Assembly (NCBI RefSeq): GCF_009674535.1
Contig: NZ_WKJK01000002.1
Location: 558,001-622,000, forward strand
Length of the DNA: 64,000 bases
Origin: Duganella guangzhouensis
Lineage (GTDB): Bacteria; Pseudomonadota; Gammaproteobacteria; Burkholderiales; Burkholderiaceae_D
Reading direction: 5' to 3'
The notes beneath the pieces are model-generated. The model worked only from the letters and a program-made list of their open reading frames with translations, was not told where the DNA came from and did not search any database. How positions within the stretch are numbered: the first letter of the stretch is position 1; every line of letters begins with the position of its first letter. Shown here piece by piece: positions 45,686 to 54,498 of this stretch. Position numbers and translations under genes: made by a program.

Positions 45686-46941
45686 CCCTTCAGGAACATC
45701 TCCTGCAGGTCGTTGAGGAAGCGCTGTCCCAACGCGGTCGGCTTGATGATCTTGTAATCGCGGTAGAGCAAGCCCTTGGCCTCTGCCGCGTTGAGCTGCT
45801 TGTCGATGGCGTTGATGCTCATGCCGGTGCGCTCGCTGAACAGATTCGGATCGAAGCCGCCGTGCAGGCGCAGCGTGTTGAGCATGAACTCGAAGCCCAT
45901 GTCCTCGCGCTGAATCTCGTACTCTTCCTGTATCGGCGCGCCCAGTTTGATCTGCTCCATATAAGCCTTGGGCTGCTTGTAGCGCGCCTGACGCAGAATG
46001 CGGTGCGGGAACGATAGCTTGGAATGCGCGCCGGCGCCGATGCCGAGGTAATCGCCAAACTCCCAGTAGTTCAGATTGTGGCGCGCGCGCCGGCCTTCCT
46101 TGGCGTAGGCTGAGATCTCGTACTGGTTGTAGCCATTGGCGGCGGTCAGTTCGGCGATCATGTCCTGCATGTCGGCGCTGGCATCGTCGTCCGGCAGCGT
46201 CGGCGGATATTTGGCGAACAGCGTGTTCGGCTCCATCGTCAGGTGGTACAGCGACAGGTGTGGTGGCTGGAACGACATCGCCGTCTCCACGTCCTGGCGC
46301 GCTTCGTCCAGCGTCTGCGATGGCAGCGCGTACATCAGGTCCAGATTGAAGTTGTCGAAGTTGGCCAGCGCGATGTCGACCGCGCGTTTGGCTTCGTTAT
46401 CGTCGTGAATGCGGCCCAAGGCTTTCAGGTGACGCTCGTTGAAACTCTGGATGCCGATCGACAGCCGATTGACGCCGCTGGCGCGGTAGGACTTGAACTT
46501 CTCCGCCTCGAAGGTGCCGGGATTGGCTTCCATCGTGATCTCGCAGTCGCTGTCCAGCGGCAGCAAGGTGCGCACGTCGGACAGCAAACGGTCCAGCCCC
46601 GCCGCCGACATCAGGCTCGGTGTGCCGCCGCCGATGAAGATGGTGTAGATCTTGCGGCCCCAGATCAGCGGCAGCGCCATTTCAAGATCGGTGCGCACCG
46701 CGTCCAGGTATTCCTGTTCGGGGAAGGCGCCGCCGTCCTTGGCTTCGTGCGAATTGAAGTCGCAGTACGGGCATTTGCGCACGCACCACGGGAAGTGGAT
46801 GTACAGCGACAGCGGCGGCAGCGCCGTCAGGTTCAGTGCTCCGCCTTGCAGATACTTCGCGGCGACACCGGCGGTCTCGCTGATGTCGACAGCTGGCTTG
46901 CTGGCTGGCGTGCTGGTGCCGACGATTTTAATCGGGATCAT
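45682..46941 (-). CDS. hemW: HemW, radical SAM heme chaperone
   Basis: 419 aa from ATG at 46941, overlapping rdgB by 4 bp (ATGA). [18 protein letters not shown] holds the radical-SAM cysteines C53, C57 and C60. [11 protein letters not shown] and EANPGTFE are SAM-binding motifs, and the C-terminal HemN-like domain is complete. Formerly taken for an oxygen-independent coproporphyrinogen oxidase; HemW proteins instead carry heme to target proteins. N-terminus is about 40 residues longer than the minimal family. Confidence 0.92.
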   Translation of the reverse strand: MIPIKIVGTSTPASKPAVDISETAGVAAKYLQGGALNLTALPPLSLYIHFPWCVRKCPYCDFNSHEAKDGGAFPEQEYLDAVRTDLEMALPLIWGRKIYTIFIGGGTPSLMSAAGLDRLLSDVRTLLPLDSDCEITMEANPGTFEAEKFKSYRASGVNRLSIGIQSFNERHLKALGRIHDDNEAKRAVDIALANFDNFNLDLMYALPSQTLDEARQDVETAMSFQPPHLSLYHLTMEPNTLFAKYPPTLPDDDASADMQDMIAELTAANGYNQYEISAYAKEGRRARHNLNYWEFGDYLGIGAGAHSKLSFPHRILRQARYKQPKAYMEQIKLGAPIQEEYEIQREDMGFEFMLNTLRLHGGFDPNLFSERTGMSINAIDKQLNAAEAKGLLYRDYKIIKPTALGQRFLNDLQEMFLKG

Positions 46942-47522
46942 TTCAGTTTCTCTACCAATGCGCGCAGTGCCTGGCCGCGATGCGACAAAGCGTTTTTCTC
47001 TTCCGGCGCCAGCTCGGCGGCGCATTTGCCCAGTGCTGGAATGTAGAAGTAAGGATCGTAGCCGAAGCCGCCCTCGCCGCGCGGCGTATCGACCATCACG
47101 CCGTTCCAGCGGCCGTCGGCGATGATCGGTTGCGGATCGTCGGCGTGGCGCACGAACACCAGAACGCAGTAGTAGTACGCGGACTTGTCTTCATGCTTGG
47201 CCAGTTCGGCGATCATTTTTTCGTTGTTGCGGGCGTCCGATTTCGGCTCGCCGGCAAAGCGCGCCGAGTATACGCCGGGCGCGCCGCCCAGCGCATTGAC
47301 GCACACGCCGGAATCGTCCGCCAGCGCTGGCAGGCCAGTCAGGCGCGCGGCGTGACGGGCCTTTTGCAGTGCATTTTCGACAAAGGTGTGAAAAGGTTCA
47401 TCCGCTTCCGGGACGTTGTACTCGCCCTGCGCGTGGACGTCAAAGCCCACGGTGGACAGCAGTTCGTTGAACTCTTTCAGCTTGCCTTTGTTGTTGGAGG
47501 CGAGGATCAGGCGTTGGGTCAT
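46938..47522 (-). CDS. rdgB: XTP/dITP pyrophosphatase (RdgB/HAM1)
   Basis: 194 aa from ATG at 47522 (MTQRLILASNNKGKLKEF). Removes non-canonical purine triphosphates (XTP, dITP) before incorporation. SNNKGKLKEF, DDSGVCVNALGGAPGVYSA and SHRGQAL are the family motifs. Length matches E. coli (197). A -10-like TACAAT lies about 25 bp upstream. Coupled to hemW. In related genomes rph lies next to it; here a two-gene insert separates them. Confidence 0.93.
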   Translation of the reverse strand: MTQRLILASNNKGKLKEFNELLSTVGFDVHAQGEYNVPEADEPFHTFVENALQKARHAARLTGLPALADDSGVCVNALGGAPGVYSARFAGEPKSDARNNEKMIAELAKHEDKSAYYYCVLVFVRHADDPQPIIADGRWNGVMVDTPRGEGGFGYDPYFYIPALGKCAAELAPEEKNALSHRGQALRALVEKLK

Positions 47523-47568
47523 GATGGTCGGCGACGTAAATGAAGCCGACATTGTAAACCCTTTGCGC

Positions 47569-48570
47569 TCAGCCTACCCGTAGCACCAGCTTGCCGTTGT
47601 TGGAACCGTCGAACAGCTTCTGGAAGGTTTCGGGGAAGGTCTCCAGGCCCGGCACCACGTCCTCCCGCGTCTTCAGCTGGCCGGCGCGAATCCAGCCCGC
47701 CATGTCGGTGATGGCTTCCTTGGCGCGCGGGTAGTAATCGGCCACCATCACGCCGCGCAGCGTGGCGCGCTTGACCATGATTTGCAGGTAGTTGGATGGA
47801 CCTTTGATCGCTTCCAGGCTGTTGTACTGCGAGATCGCGCCGCACACCACCACCCGCGCCTGCATCGCCAGCTGCGTCAGCACCGTATCCAGAATCTCGC
47901 CGCCGACGTTATCGAAGAAGACGTCGACGCCTTGCGGGCAGTGCTGCTTCAGCGCCGCCGCCACGTTTTCAGTCTTGTAGTCGATGGCGGCGTCAAAGCC
48001 CAACTCCTCGACCAGATAGCGGCATTTATCAGCGCCGCCGGCGATGCCGACCACGCGCGCGCCTTTGATCCTGGCGATCTGGCCGACAGTCGAACCCACC
48101 GCGCCTGCCGCGCCGGACACCACCACCGTATCGCCCTGCTTCGGCTGGCCGACATCCAGCAGGCCGAAATACGCGGTCATGCCGGTCATGCCCAGCGTGC
48201 CGAGGAACAGCGGCAGCGGCGCCAGCGCGGGATCGACCTTGAACAAGCCCTGGCCGCTGGAGATCGCGTATTCCTGCACGCCCAGCAGGCCGGTGACATG
48301 GTCGCCCACCGCGAAGCCGGCGTTGCGCGTATCGATCACTTTGCCGGCGGCGATGGCGCGCATCACGTCGCCAATCGCGACTGGTGGCATGTAGGAGTTT
48401 TCGCTGGCGTTCATCCAGCCACGCATGGCTGGGTCGAGCGAGATGTACTGGATCTGGATCAGCACTTCGCCATCGGCCAGCGCGCGCACTTCTTCGCCGG
48501 CATAGGCGAAATCGCTGCGCTTGACGGCGCCGGCGGGACGGCTGGTGAGACGGAATTGATGATTAAGCAT
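47569..48570 (-). CDS. NADP-dependent oxidoreductase (CurA/MDR family)
   Basis: 333 aa from ATG at 48570 (GAGGTC RBS). Zinc-independent medium-chain dehydrogenase/reductase of the CurA/leukotriene-B4-reductase type. YISLDPAMRGWM, GTLGMTGMTAYFGLLDVG and the Rossmann loop GAAGAVGSTVGQIA are present. It reduces double bonds of enones or curcumin-like compounds with NADPH. Divergent from a LysR regulator that probably controls it. Confidence 0.9.
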   Translation of the reverse strand: MLNHQFRLTSRPAGAVKRSDFAYAGEEVRALADGEVLIQIQYISLDPAMRGWMNASENSYMPPVAIGDVMRAIAAGKVIDTRNAGFAVGDHVTGLLGVQEYAISSGQGLFKVDPALAPLPLFLGTLGMTGMTAYFGLLDVGQPKQGDTVVVSGAAGAVGSTVGQIARIKGARVVGIAGGADKCRYLVEELGFDAAIDYKTENVAAALKQHCPQGVDVFFDNVGGEILDTVLTQLAMQARVVVCGAISQYNSLEAIKGPSNYLQIMVKRATLRGVMVADYYPRAKEAITDMAGWIRAGQLKTREDVVPGLETFPETFQKLFDGSNNGKLVLRVG

Positions 48571-48621
48571 GGTTGACCTCTTCATTATCGGATGCAGCCA
48601 GTATAGGCTGCGGAAAAGCGT

Positions 48622-48650
48622 TTGATAAGTCACCAATCAGACGATACATT
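48622..48650 (+). promoter_or_regulatory. Promoter of the LysR gene with overlapping LysR-type box
   Basis: -35 TTGATA (48622-48627), a 17-bp spacer, -10 TACATT (48645-48650). TGAT-N9-ATCA (48623-48639) inside it is a candidate LysR-type site, so autoregulation is likely. Confidence 0.55.
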
Positions 48651-48671
48651 GTTGCCCACAGAGGGACAATC

Positions 48672-49559
48672 ATGCTTAATCCACAGCGTCTGGCGATCTT
48701 CGCCACCATCATCAAGGCCGGCAGCATCAGCGCGGCGGCAGCCCAGCTCCGCATAGGCAAGTCGGTCGTATCGCGCCAGTTGGCCAAGCTGGAAGAAGAA
48801 CTGGGCGCGCGCCTGATCCAGCGTTCCACCCGCAAGCTGGCGCTGACCGAGATCGGCGACCAGGTGCTGCAACAGGCACGCCAGATCGAACGCGCGCTGG
48901 GGAATATCGAACAGCTGACCGACCAGCACCAGCAACAGGTACGCGGGCTGCTGCGCGTGTCCAGTTCCATCGCCGCGCGGCGGCCGCTGGTGCCGTTGCT
49001 GGCGGAGTTTGCGCAGTTGCACCCGGAAGTGAAGATTTCGCTTCAGCTGGAGGATCGCATGGTGGACCTGATCGATGAACAGATCGACGTCGCCATCCGC
49101 ACCTCCAACCTGGTCGATTCCACGCTGGTGGCGCGCAAGCTGGCGGACAACCGCAGCATCATCGTCGCGGCGCCGAGCTATCTGGCTCGCGCCGGCGAGC
49201 CACAAACGCCGGAGCAGTTGCGCGATCACGCCTGTCTGCTGTACACCAACAGCGGCAAGGTCTATGACGAATGGACTTTCGTCGGCAAGGATGGCGTCTA
49301 CGCGGTGCGGGTCGACGGGCCGTTGCAGATCAACGATGGCGGCTCGCTGGTTGGCGCGGCGGTGGCCGGCGCCGGCGTGCTGCGGGTGCCGGTGGCGCTA
49401 GTGCGCAAGGAACTGAAGGAAGGCGCGCTGGTGCCGGTGCTGGCGCATTGCGAGCTGCCGCAAGGCCCGGCCACGTATGCCGTTTATCCGGCGCGCGAAT
49501 TCCTGGCCTTGAAGACGTCGGTATTCATCGACTTTCTCCAGGCCAGAATGGGGAATTAA
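48672..49559 (+). CDS. LysR family transcriptional regulator
   Basis: 295 aa from ATG at 48672 (GAGGG 6 nt upstream). Winged HTH at residues 1-60 ([40 protein letters not shown]) and a LysR substrate-binding domain (about 88-290). Divergent from the CurA-like oxidoreductase. Its stop TAA overlaps that of rph (4 bp). The inducer is unknown. Confidence 0.92.
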   Translation: MLNPQRLAIFATIIKAGSISAAAAQLRIGKSVVSRQLAKLEEELGARLIQRSTRKLALTEIGDQVLQQARQIERALGNIEQLTDQHQQQVRGLLRVSSSIAARRPLVPLLAEFAQLHPEVKISLQLEDRMVDLIDEQIDVAIRTSNLVDSTLVARKLADNRSIIVAAPSYLARAGEPQTPEQLRDHACLLYTNSGKVYDEWTFVGKDGVYAVRVDGPLQINDGGSLVGAAVAGAGVLRVPVALVRKELKEGALVPVLAHCELPQGPATYAVYPAREFLALKTSVFIDFLQARMGN

Positions 49560-50284
49560 ATCCCCAGCGACTGCTTCTGCAGTTTGATCAAATCGGCGAT
49601 GCCGGCCTGCGCCAGGTCCAGCAGACGGTTCATGCCGGCGCGGTCGAAGGCCTCGCCTTCAGCCGTGCCCTGCACTTCGATGAAGTGGCCGGCTTCGGTC
49701 ATCACCACGTTCATGTCGGTGTCGCAGCCCGAGTCTTCGATGTAGTCCAGGTCCAGCACCGGCGTGCCCTGATAGACGCCAACCGAAATCGCCGCCACGA
49801 AGTGCTTCAGCGGAATCGCTGGAATCGCGCCGCGTGCCACCAGCTTGGAGAAGGCGTCATAGGCCGCCACCATGGCGCCGGTGATCGACGCGGTGCGGGT
49901 GCCGCCATCGGCCTGGATCACGTCGCAGTCCAGGTGCAGCGTGCGTTCGCCGAAGGCTTCCAGGTCGAAGGCGGCGCGCAGCGAACGGCCGATCAGGCGC
50001 TGGATCTCCTGCGTGCGGCCGGACTGCTTGCCCTTGGCCGCTTCGCGGTCCATGCGGCTGTGGGTGGAACGCGGCAGCATGCCGTATTCGGCGGTCAGCC
50101 AGCCCTGGCCTTTCCCTTTCAGGAAGCCCGGTACTTTCTCTTCGATGCTGGCGGTGCAAATGACCTTGGTGTCGCCGCATTCGATCAGTACCGAACCTTC
50201 GGCGTGCTTGGTGTAGTCGCGGGTCAGACGCAGGGTGCGCAGCGCGTCGACGGGACGGCCGCTCGGGCGGTTTACTACGGTCAT
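49556..50284 (-). CDS. rph: Ribonuclease PH
   Basis: 242 aa, full length. Phosphorolytic 3'-5' exoribonuclease for tRNA 3' ends. [11 protein letters not shown] at the N-terminus, [15 protein letters not shown], and [14 protein letters not shown] are the phosphate- and RNA-binding motifs. Follows PP2C in 9 bp. The 3' end overlaps the convergent LysR gene. Confidence 0.95.
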   Translation of the reverse strand: MTVVNRPSGRPVDALRTLRLTRDYTKHAEGSVLIECGDTKVICTASIEEKVPGFLKGKGQGWLTAEYGMLPRSTHSRMDREAAKGKQSGRTQEIQRLIGRSLRAAFDLEAFGERTLHLDCDVIQADGGTRTASITGAMVAAYDAFSKLVARGAIPAIPLKHFVAAISVGVYQGTPVLDLDYIEDSGCDTDMNVVMTEAGHFIEVQGTAEGEAFDRAGMNRLLDLAQAGIADLIKLQKQSLGI

Positions 50285-50293
50285 ATTTTTTCC

Positions 50294-51247
50294 TTATTTC
50301 AGAATTTGGGAGGATTTCTCGATGGCCCCGCGGATCTCCGCGATGGCTTTTTCAATTTCGTCGTCGTCAAAGGCGTCGATGTTTTCCGGCGCCTGTGGCG
50401 CCGGCGTGTCGCGGATGGTGGTGCTGTGCAGCTCCACCGGCAGCGTCTCGGTCGAAATCACGGTCGACATCTCGGCCATGGTGGTCGGCCCCAGGCTGTC
50501 CAGCACCGAGCTGCCCTGCCACATGATGGCCAGCGCGGTGACGTTGTCGCTGCCGTCGCCGGCGGCGCGCAACGCGGCCTGCAGCATGTCCGGCACCGCG
50601 CGCACCACGGTCTGCGCCTGCATGCGGCGCAGCAGATCATCGTCCGGCAGCATAGACCACAAGCCGTCGGAACACAACAGCAGCAAATCGCCCGGCAGCA
50701 GGCTGGCGCCGCCGGCCACCTCGACCCGTGGCAGGGTGTCGGCGCCGAGGCAGTTCCACAGCTTGTTGCGGTCCGGATGGGTGGCGCGCTCGGATGGCAG
50801 TGCCAGTCCTTTGGCGATCAGGTTCTCGACGTGCGAATGATCGCGCGTGCGGCCGAGGATTTCGCCGCCGCGCATCCAGTACAGGCGCGAGTCGCCGCAA
50901 TGCGCCCAGGTGGCGGTGTTGTGCTGGATCAGGCAAGCGACGATGGTGGTGCGCGGCGTTTCCGGCATCTGGTGCGCATGGCGGTATTGATGGATGTCCT
51001 GGTGCGCGGCCAGCAAGGCCTCTTCCAGAAAGCGCTGCGGCTTCTTCACGTAGGGCTGCGCCTGCTGCTGGAACAGGGTGGAGATGGTTTGCAGCGCCAC
51101 CGTGGCCGCCACTTCGCCGCGCAGATGGCCGCCCATGCCGTCGGCCAGCACCAGCAGCAGCGCGTCGCGCGTGAAGCTGTAGCCCATGCGGTCCTGATTG
51201 ACCTTGCGGCCGCCGATATGACTTTCCTGATACACGGAGAATTGCAT
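50294..51247 (-). CDS. PP2C family protein phosphatase
   Basis: 317 aa. Metal-dependent Ser/Thr phosphatase with NQDRMG, ADGMGGHLRGEVAA, CGDSRLYWM, CSDGLWSML and GSDNVTALAI, all metal-binding aspartates present. Residues 250-317 are an acidic tail. It follows the Ser/Thr kinase in 18 bp, making a kinase-phosphatase pair that probably acts on common targets, and precedes rph by 9 bp. Cytosolic. Confidence 0.92.
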   Translation of the reverse strand: MQFSVYQESHIGGRKVNQDRMGYSFTRDALLLVLADGMGGHLRGEVAATVALQTISTLFQQQAQPYVKKPQRFLEEALLAAHQDIHQYRHAHQMPETPRTTIVACLIQHNTATWAHCGDSRLYWMRGGEILGRTRDHSHVENLIAKGLALPSERATHPDRNKLWNCLGADTLPRVEVAGGASLLPGDLLLLCSDGLWSMLPDDDLLRRMQAQTVVRAVPDMLQAALRAAGDGSDNVTALAIMWQGSSVLDSLGPTTMAEMSTVISTETLPVELHSTTIRDTPAPQAPENIDAFDDDEIEKAIAEIRGAIEKSSQILK

Positions 51248-51265
51248 GATTCAGTCCTTATCGAG

Positions 51266-52258
51266 TCAGACCAAGGTATCCGGCGCGGGCTTGGAACGGC
51301 CCATGCCCAGACGCCCGGCCAGGCCGCGCAGCTTGTCCAGCACGCCGGGTGCGGACGGTGGCGTTGGCGCCACGGCCGGTGCCTTGGCCTGCAATCCCTT
51401 CTGCACCGCGAACAGGCTTTGCGGCCGGTTCAGCGGGTCCACTTCCAGGCACCAGCGCACCAGCTGCACCAGCTCCGGCGAGTACAGGCCGGCCAGCTTG
51501 TCGAAATGGCCGGCCATTTTGTCTTCACTCTTGCGCTGGTCGGCCGGCTGCGGCGGCGAGCCGACCATGCAGGCGAACATAGAGGCGCCGATGCTGTAAA
51601 TATCAGTCCACGGCCCCAGGCCGGTCTTGGCGTACAGCTCGGGCGGGGCGAAGCCGGGGGTGTACATCGGCGTCAGCGTCGGCAGGTCGGTGTTGATGGT
51701 CTGGCGTGCGGCGCCGAAGTCCAGCAGCATCGGCGTGCCGTCGGTGCGCAGATAGATGTTGGCCGGTTTCAGGTCGAGGTGCAGCAGCTGGTTGGCGTGG
51801 ACTTCGCGCAGTCCCTTCACCACCTGGGTGAAGATGGTGCGGATGAAAAGTTCGCCTACTTTAACGCCCTTGCCGCGCTGGCGCTGGATGTGCTCCTGCA
51901 GCGAGTGGCCGGATTCGTAAGCCATCACCATGTAGACGGTGTCGTTGGCGCGGAAGAAGTTGAGCACGCTGACCACATTGGGATGGGCGATGCGCGCCAG
52001 CGCCCTGCCCTCTTCGAAAAAGCATTTGAGGCCGATGCGGAACACCGGCAGATGCGCCTTGGAGATGGCCGGCACCAGTTCGCCCGGCTGGCGCAACGCC
52101 AGCGAGCTGGGCAAATATTCCTTGATCGCGACGGCCACGCCGTCGCTGTCATACGCCAGGTAAACAATACTGAACCCACCGGACGCAATTTTCTTTACAA
52201 TGCGATATCCAGCAATTTCCAGACCATCTGGTAACGGGGCGTTGTTTTGTGCAGCCAT
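51266..52258 (-). CDS. Ser/Thr protein kinase (Hanks type, non-RD)
   Basis: 330 aa from ATG at 52258 (AGGAACC RBS). Glycine loop IASGGFSIVYLA, catalytic Lys46 (VAIKEYLP), HLDLKPANIY at 160-169 with Asp162, DFG at 180-182, and APPE. The usual HRD is HLD, so it is a non-RD kinase, which often does not need activation-loop phosphorylation. No membrane segment or PASTA domain, so soluble. Paired with the PP2C phosphatase downstream. Divergent from yicC. Confidence 0.92.
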   Translation of the reverse strand: MAAQNNAPLPDGLEIAGYRIVKKIASGGFSIVYLAYDSDGVAVAIKEYLPSSLALRQPGELVPAISKAHLPVFRIGLKCFFEEGRALARIAHPNVVSVLNFFRANDTVYMVMAYESGHSLQEHIQRQRGKGVKVGELFIRTIFTQVVKGLREVHANQLLHLDLKPANIYLRTDGTPMLLDFGAARQTINTDLPTLTPMYTPGFAPPELYAKTGLGPWTDIYSIGASMFACMVGSPPQPADQRKSEDKMAGHFDKLAGLYSPELVQLVRWCLEVDPLNRPQSLFAVQKGLQAKAPAVAPTPPSAPGVLDKLRGLAGRLGMGRSKPAPDTLV

Positions 52259-52331
52259 AGGGTTCCTCGCCTCAACAACCGGATTGTGTGGATAAATCAC
52301 TGTTTTGTAAAGATTAAATCGGGGATATCCA

Positions 52332-53237
52332 TTGAGCATTTCCAGCATGACGGGCTACGCGGTCGCCACCAGTGAGAGTGCGGCGGGAACTTTGACCATT
52401 GAAATCAAGAGTGTGAACTCGCGATTTTTGGACTTACAGTTTCGAATTAACGACGATTTGCGCGCCCTTGAACCCGATTTACGCTCGGCGATCATGGGCG
52501 CCATCACGCGCGGCAAGGTGGAATTGCGGTTGAGTTTTGGCCGTAAGGCCGCGACCACCGGTTCGCAGGCGCTGAATCTGCCGTTATTGACCGAATTGCA
52601 ACGCCTGCAGGGTGAAGTCGGTGGTTTGTTCCCTGGCGTGCAAACGATGTCAGTGGCGGAGCTGCTGCGCTGGCCCGGTGTGATCGAGGAAGCGCAAATC
52701 GGCCAGGAATCGCTGCAGGCCGACGTCGCCACGCTGGCCGGCCGCACCATCCAGGCGTTTGTGCAGAGCCGTCAGCGCGAGGGTGCGGCGCTGGAAGCGA
52801 TGCTGATTTCGCGCATCGAGGCGATGGAAGGTATCGTCAAGCGCATCACGCCGCTGATTCCGCAGGTGGTGGCGGCGTTCCAGCAAAAGGCGGTGGAACG
52901 CATGCAGGACGCGCTGGGGCTGGCTTGCCAGGGCTCGAATTCGGCGCTGTCGCGCCAGGATGCGCTGGAGCGGATCCGTCAGGAAGTGATTTTGTACGGT
53001 ATCCGCATCGACGTGGCGGAAGAGCTGGGCCGGCTGTCGGCGCATTTGACCGAAACCCGTCACATCCTGAAGAAAGGCGGCCAGGTCGGCAAGCGTCTGG
53101 ACTTCATGATGCAGGAGCTGAACCGCGAAGCCAACACGCTGGGCGCCAAAGCCTCGGTCAAGGAACTGGCCGATGCGTCGATGGAGCTGAAGCTGCTGAT
53201 CGAGCAGATGCGCGAGCAGGTACAAAACCTGGAATAA
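52332..53237 (+). CDS. yicC: YicC/YloC family endoribonuclease
   Basis: 301 aa starting at a TTG (52332) preceded by GGGGA 7 nt upstream; this start keeps the conserved SISSMTGYA N-terminus, while the ATG at 52347 would cut it. YicC-type endoribonucleases degrade small RNAs and mRNAs in the cytoplasm. IEIKSVNSRFLD, GKVELRLSF, ALSRQDALERIRQEVILY and the conserved C-terminal block LDFMMQELNREANTLGAK are family features. Terminator follows. Gene order with gmk-rpoZ-spoT nearby is common in betaproteobacteria. Confidence 0.92.
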   Translation: MSISSMTGYAVATSESAAGTLTIEIKSVNSRFLDLQFRINDDLRALEPDLRSAIMGAITRGKVELRLSFGRKAATTGSQALNLPLLTELQRLQGEVGGLFPGVQTMSVAELLRWPGVIEEAQIGQESLQADVATLAGRTIQAFVQSRQREGAALEAMLISRIEAMEGIVKRITPLIPQVVAAFQQKAVERMQDALGLACQGSNSALSRQDALERIRQEVILYGIRIDVAEELGRLSAHLTETRHILKKGGQVGKRLDFMMQELNREANTLGAKASVKELADASMELKLLIEQMREQVQNLE

Positions 53238-53240
53238 GCA

Positions 53241-53266
53241 AAAAGGAGCCACGGCTCCTTTTTTAA
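53241..53266 (+). terminator. Rho-independent terminator of yicC
   Basis: AAAAGGAGC - CACG - GCTCCTTTT, 9-bp stem followed by a T run. Classic intrinsic terminator. Confidence 0.9.
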
Positions 53267-53305
53267 CGCCCTGATTATTCACATAGGTGGAAAATCATTT
53301 CGTTT

Positions 53306-53325
53306 TTACCGGATTTATCGGGTAA
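53306..53325. promoter_or_regulatory. Candidate operator before the SnoaL-like gene
   Basis: TTACCGGATTTATCGGGTAA, a 20-bp palindrome with a single mismatched pair. It lies just before a TACAGT -10-like hexamer (53337-53342). Confidence 0.5.
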
Positions 53326-53377
53326 TCAGATGGCGCTACAGTGGAGTCATTCCAACTTCCACTGAAAGGCAAACATC

Positions 53378-53764
53378 ATGAAAACCGCTAGCCAACTGCT
53401 CAACGCCTACCTCGACAACATCCAGAATCCCGCCGCAGCCGCCGCGCTGTTTGCCGATGATGGCGTGCTGGAGCTGCCTACCCTGGGCTCGTTCGCCCGC
53501 GCCGTCGGCCCGGCCGCGATTGCCGACTTCATCGGCGGCCTGCTGAAAAAAGTGCCGGACTTCCGCTTCAAGGACGTCAAGCTGTTCATTGACAATGGTG
53601 ATCAGGCGTTTGGCGAATACAGCGTGGAAGCGCTGGTGCCGTCCACCGGCAAGCTGTACAAACAAACCTATGCCGGCGTGCTGCTGTCTAAAGACGGCAA
53701 AATCCAGCTGCTGCGCGAAGCCCTGGACACCCTGGCCGCCGCCCAAGCCTTCTCCCCAGACTGA
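53378..53764 (+). CDS. SnoaL-like / NTF2-fold protein
   Basis: 128 aa, single SnoaL-like domain (NTF2 fold): ASQLLNAYLDNIQNP, LFADDGVLELP, FRFKDVKLFIDNGDQAFGEY. These small proteins bind hydrophobic ligands or act as isomerases or polyketide cyclases; no specific role can be read. Preceded by a palindromic candidate operator and a 7-bp leader hairpin (53339-53345 with 53358-53364). Monocistronic. Confidence 0.85.
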   Translation: MKTASQLLNAYLDNIQNPAAAAALFADDGVLELPTLGSFARAVGPAAIADFIGGLLKKVPDFRFKDVKLFIDNGDQAFGEYSVEALVPSTGKLYKQTYAGVLLSKDGKIQLLREALDTLAAAQAFSPD

Positions 53765-53781
53765 CCAGCTTGCTTGCGGCT

Positions 53782-53821
53782 ACCTCCTGAAGGGAGTAAT
53801 GTTGACAGACTTTCAGGAGGT
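53782..53821 (+). promoter_or_regulatory. Inverted repeat covering the antitoxin ribosome binding site
   Basis: ACCTCCTGAA (53782-53791) and TTCAGGAGGT (53812-53821): a perfect 10-bp inverted repeat with 20-nt loop. The right arm contains AGGAGGT, the Shine-Dalgarno of the antitoxin gene, so folding would hide it. It may also be an operator. Confidence 0.65.
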
Positions 53822-53827
53822 GTCGCC

Positions 53828-54082
53828 ATGCCCAGCGCAAGCTTACCTAGCAGAACAACAGAACCCACATTAGCCGAAATCCAGGAAGAGGCAAATGACG
53901 GCCCGGTCTACCTGTCAGGTGAATATGGGCTCACTCACGTGCTGATGACCATTGCCGATTACGAGCGCATCCTGAAAGGAAAACTCAACATCGTTGAATT
54001 GCTGTGGATGCCCGGCACACCCGACATCGATTTCGTCCCGCCGCGCTCTACCGAACCGCTAACGCCAGCCGACTTTTCATAA
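53828..54082 (+). CDS. Phd/YefM-like antitoxin
   Basis: 84 aa from ATG at 53828 with a perfect Shine-Dalgarno. PTLAEIQEEANDGPVYLSGEYG and VLMTIADYERILKG follow the Phd/YefM pattern (A..GPV.ls..g......m...dYe.l.g). The C-terminal part (GTPDIDFVPPRS) is typical of toxin-binding tails. Its stop TAA overlaps the toxin ATG by 1 nt. AT-richer than its neighbours. Confidence 0.85.
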   Translation: MPSASLPSRTTEPTLAEIQEEANDGPVYLSGEYGLTHVLMTIADYERILKGKLNIVELLWMPGTPDIDFVPPRSTEPLTPADFS

Positions 54083-54498
54083 TGGTGATCCTGGATACCA
54101 ACGTGATTTCCGAATTGCGGAAAGTCGCGCTCGGCAAAGCAAATGCCAACGTCGCCAAATGGGCGCGTCACATGGAGGCTAACACGTTGTACCTCTCCGC
54201 TATTACCATTCACGAAATTGAAAGCGGGATCTTGCGACTCAAGCGACGCAACGACTTCAGCAGCGAGGTGCTGCGCCTGTGGCTGGATAATCACGTCCTC
54301 AAAGCATTTGCTGGCCGTATTCTGCCTGTCGATACCGCTGTGGCTCAGCGTACCGCTGCACTGCACCTTCCGCAAACGCGACCATGGGCTGACGCTTTTA
54401 TCGCGGCGACAGCGCTGGTGCATGGAATGGTCGTGGCAACACGCAACGCACGGGATTTTCAGCCCATGGGGGTTCCCGTGCTCAATCCTTGGTTATAG
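54082..54498 (+). CDS. PIN-domain toxin (VapC/FitB type)
   Basis: 138 aa from ATG at 54082. PIN-domain acidic residues: Asp5 (ILDTNV), Glu45 (TIHEIESGI), Asp104 (WADAFIAATAL) and Asp125 (NARDF). A magnesium-dependent ribonuclease, likely cutting tRNA or rRNA. Coupled to the antitoxin gene by TAATG. Its 3' end overlaps the convergent ABM gene by 6 bp. Confidence 0.9.
   Translation: MVILDTNVISELRKVALGKANANVAKWARHMEANTLYLSAITIHEIESGILRLKRRNDFSSEVLRLWLDNHVLKAFAGRILPVDTAVAQRTAALHLPQTRPWADAFIAATALVHGMVVATRNARDFQPMGVPVLNPWL

Noticed and set aside
49271..52234. A 987-codon plus-strand frame opposite rph, PP2C and the kinase
   Set aside because: It spans three well-supported minus-strand genes and has shadow-type composition without motifs.
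53802..53807. TTGACA as the -35 of the antitoxin promoter
   Set aside because: At 16-18 bp downstream there is no -10 box (GCCATG, inside the start codon). The hexamer lies in the loop of the inverted repeat and is probably incidental.
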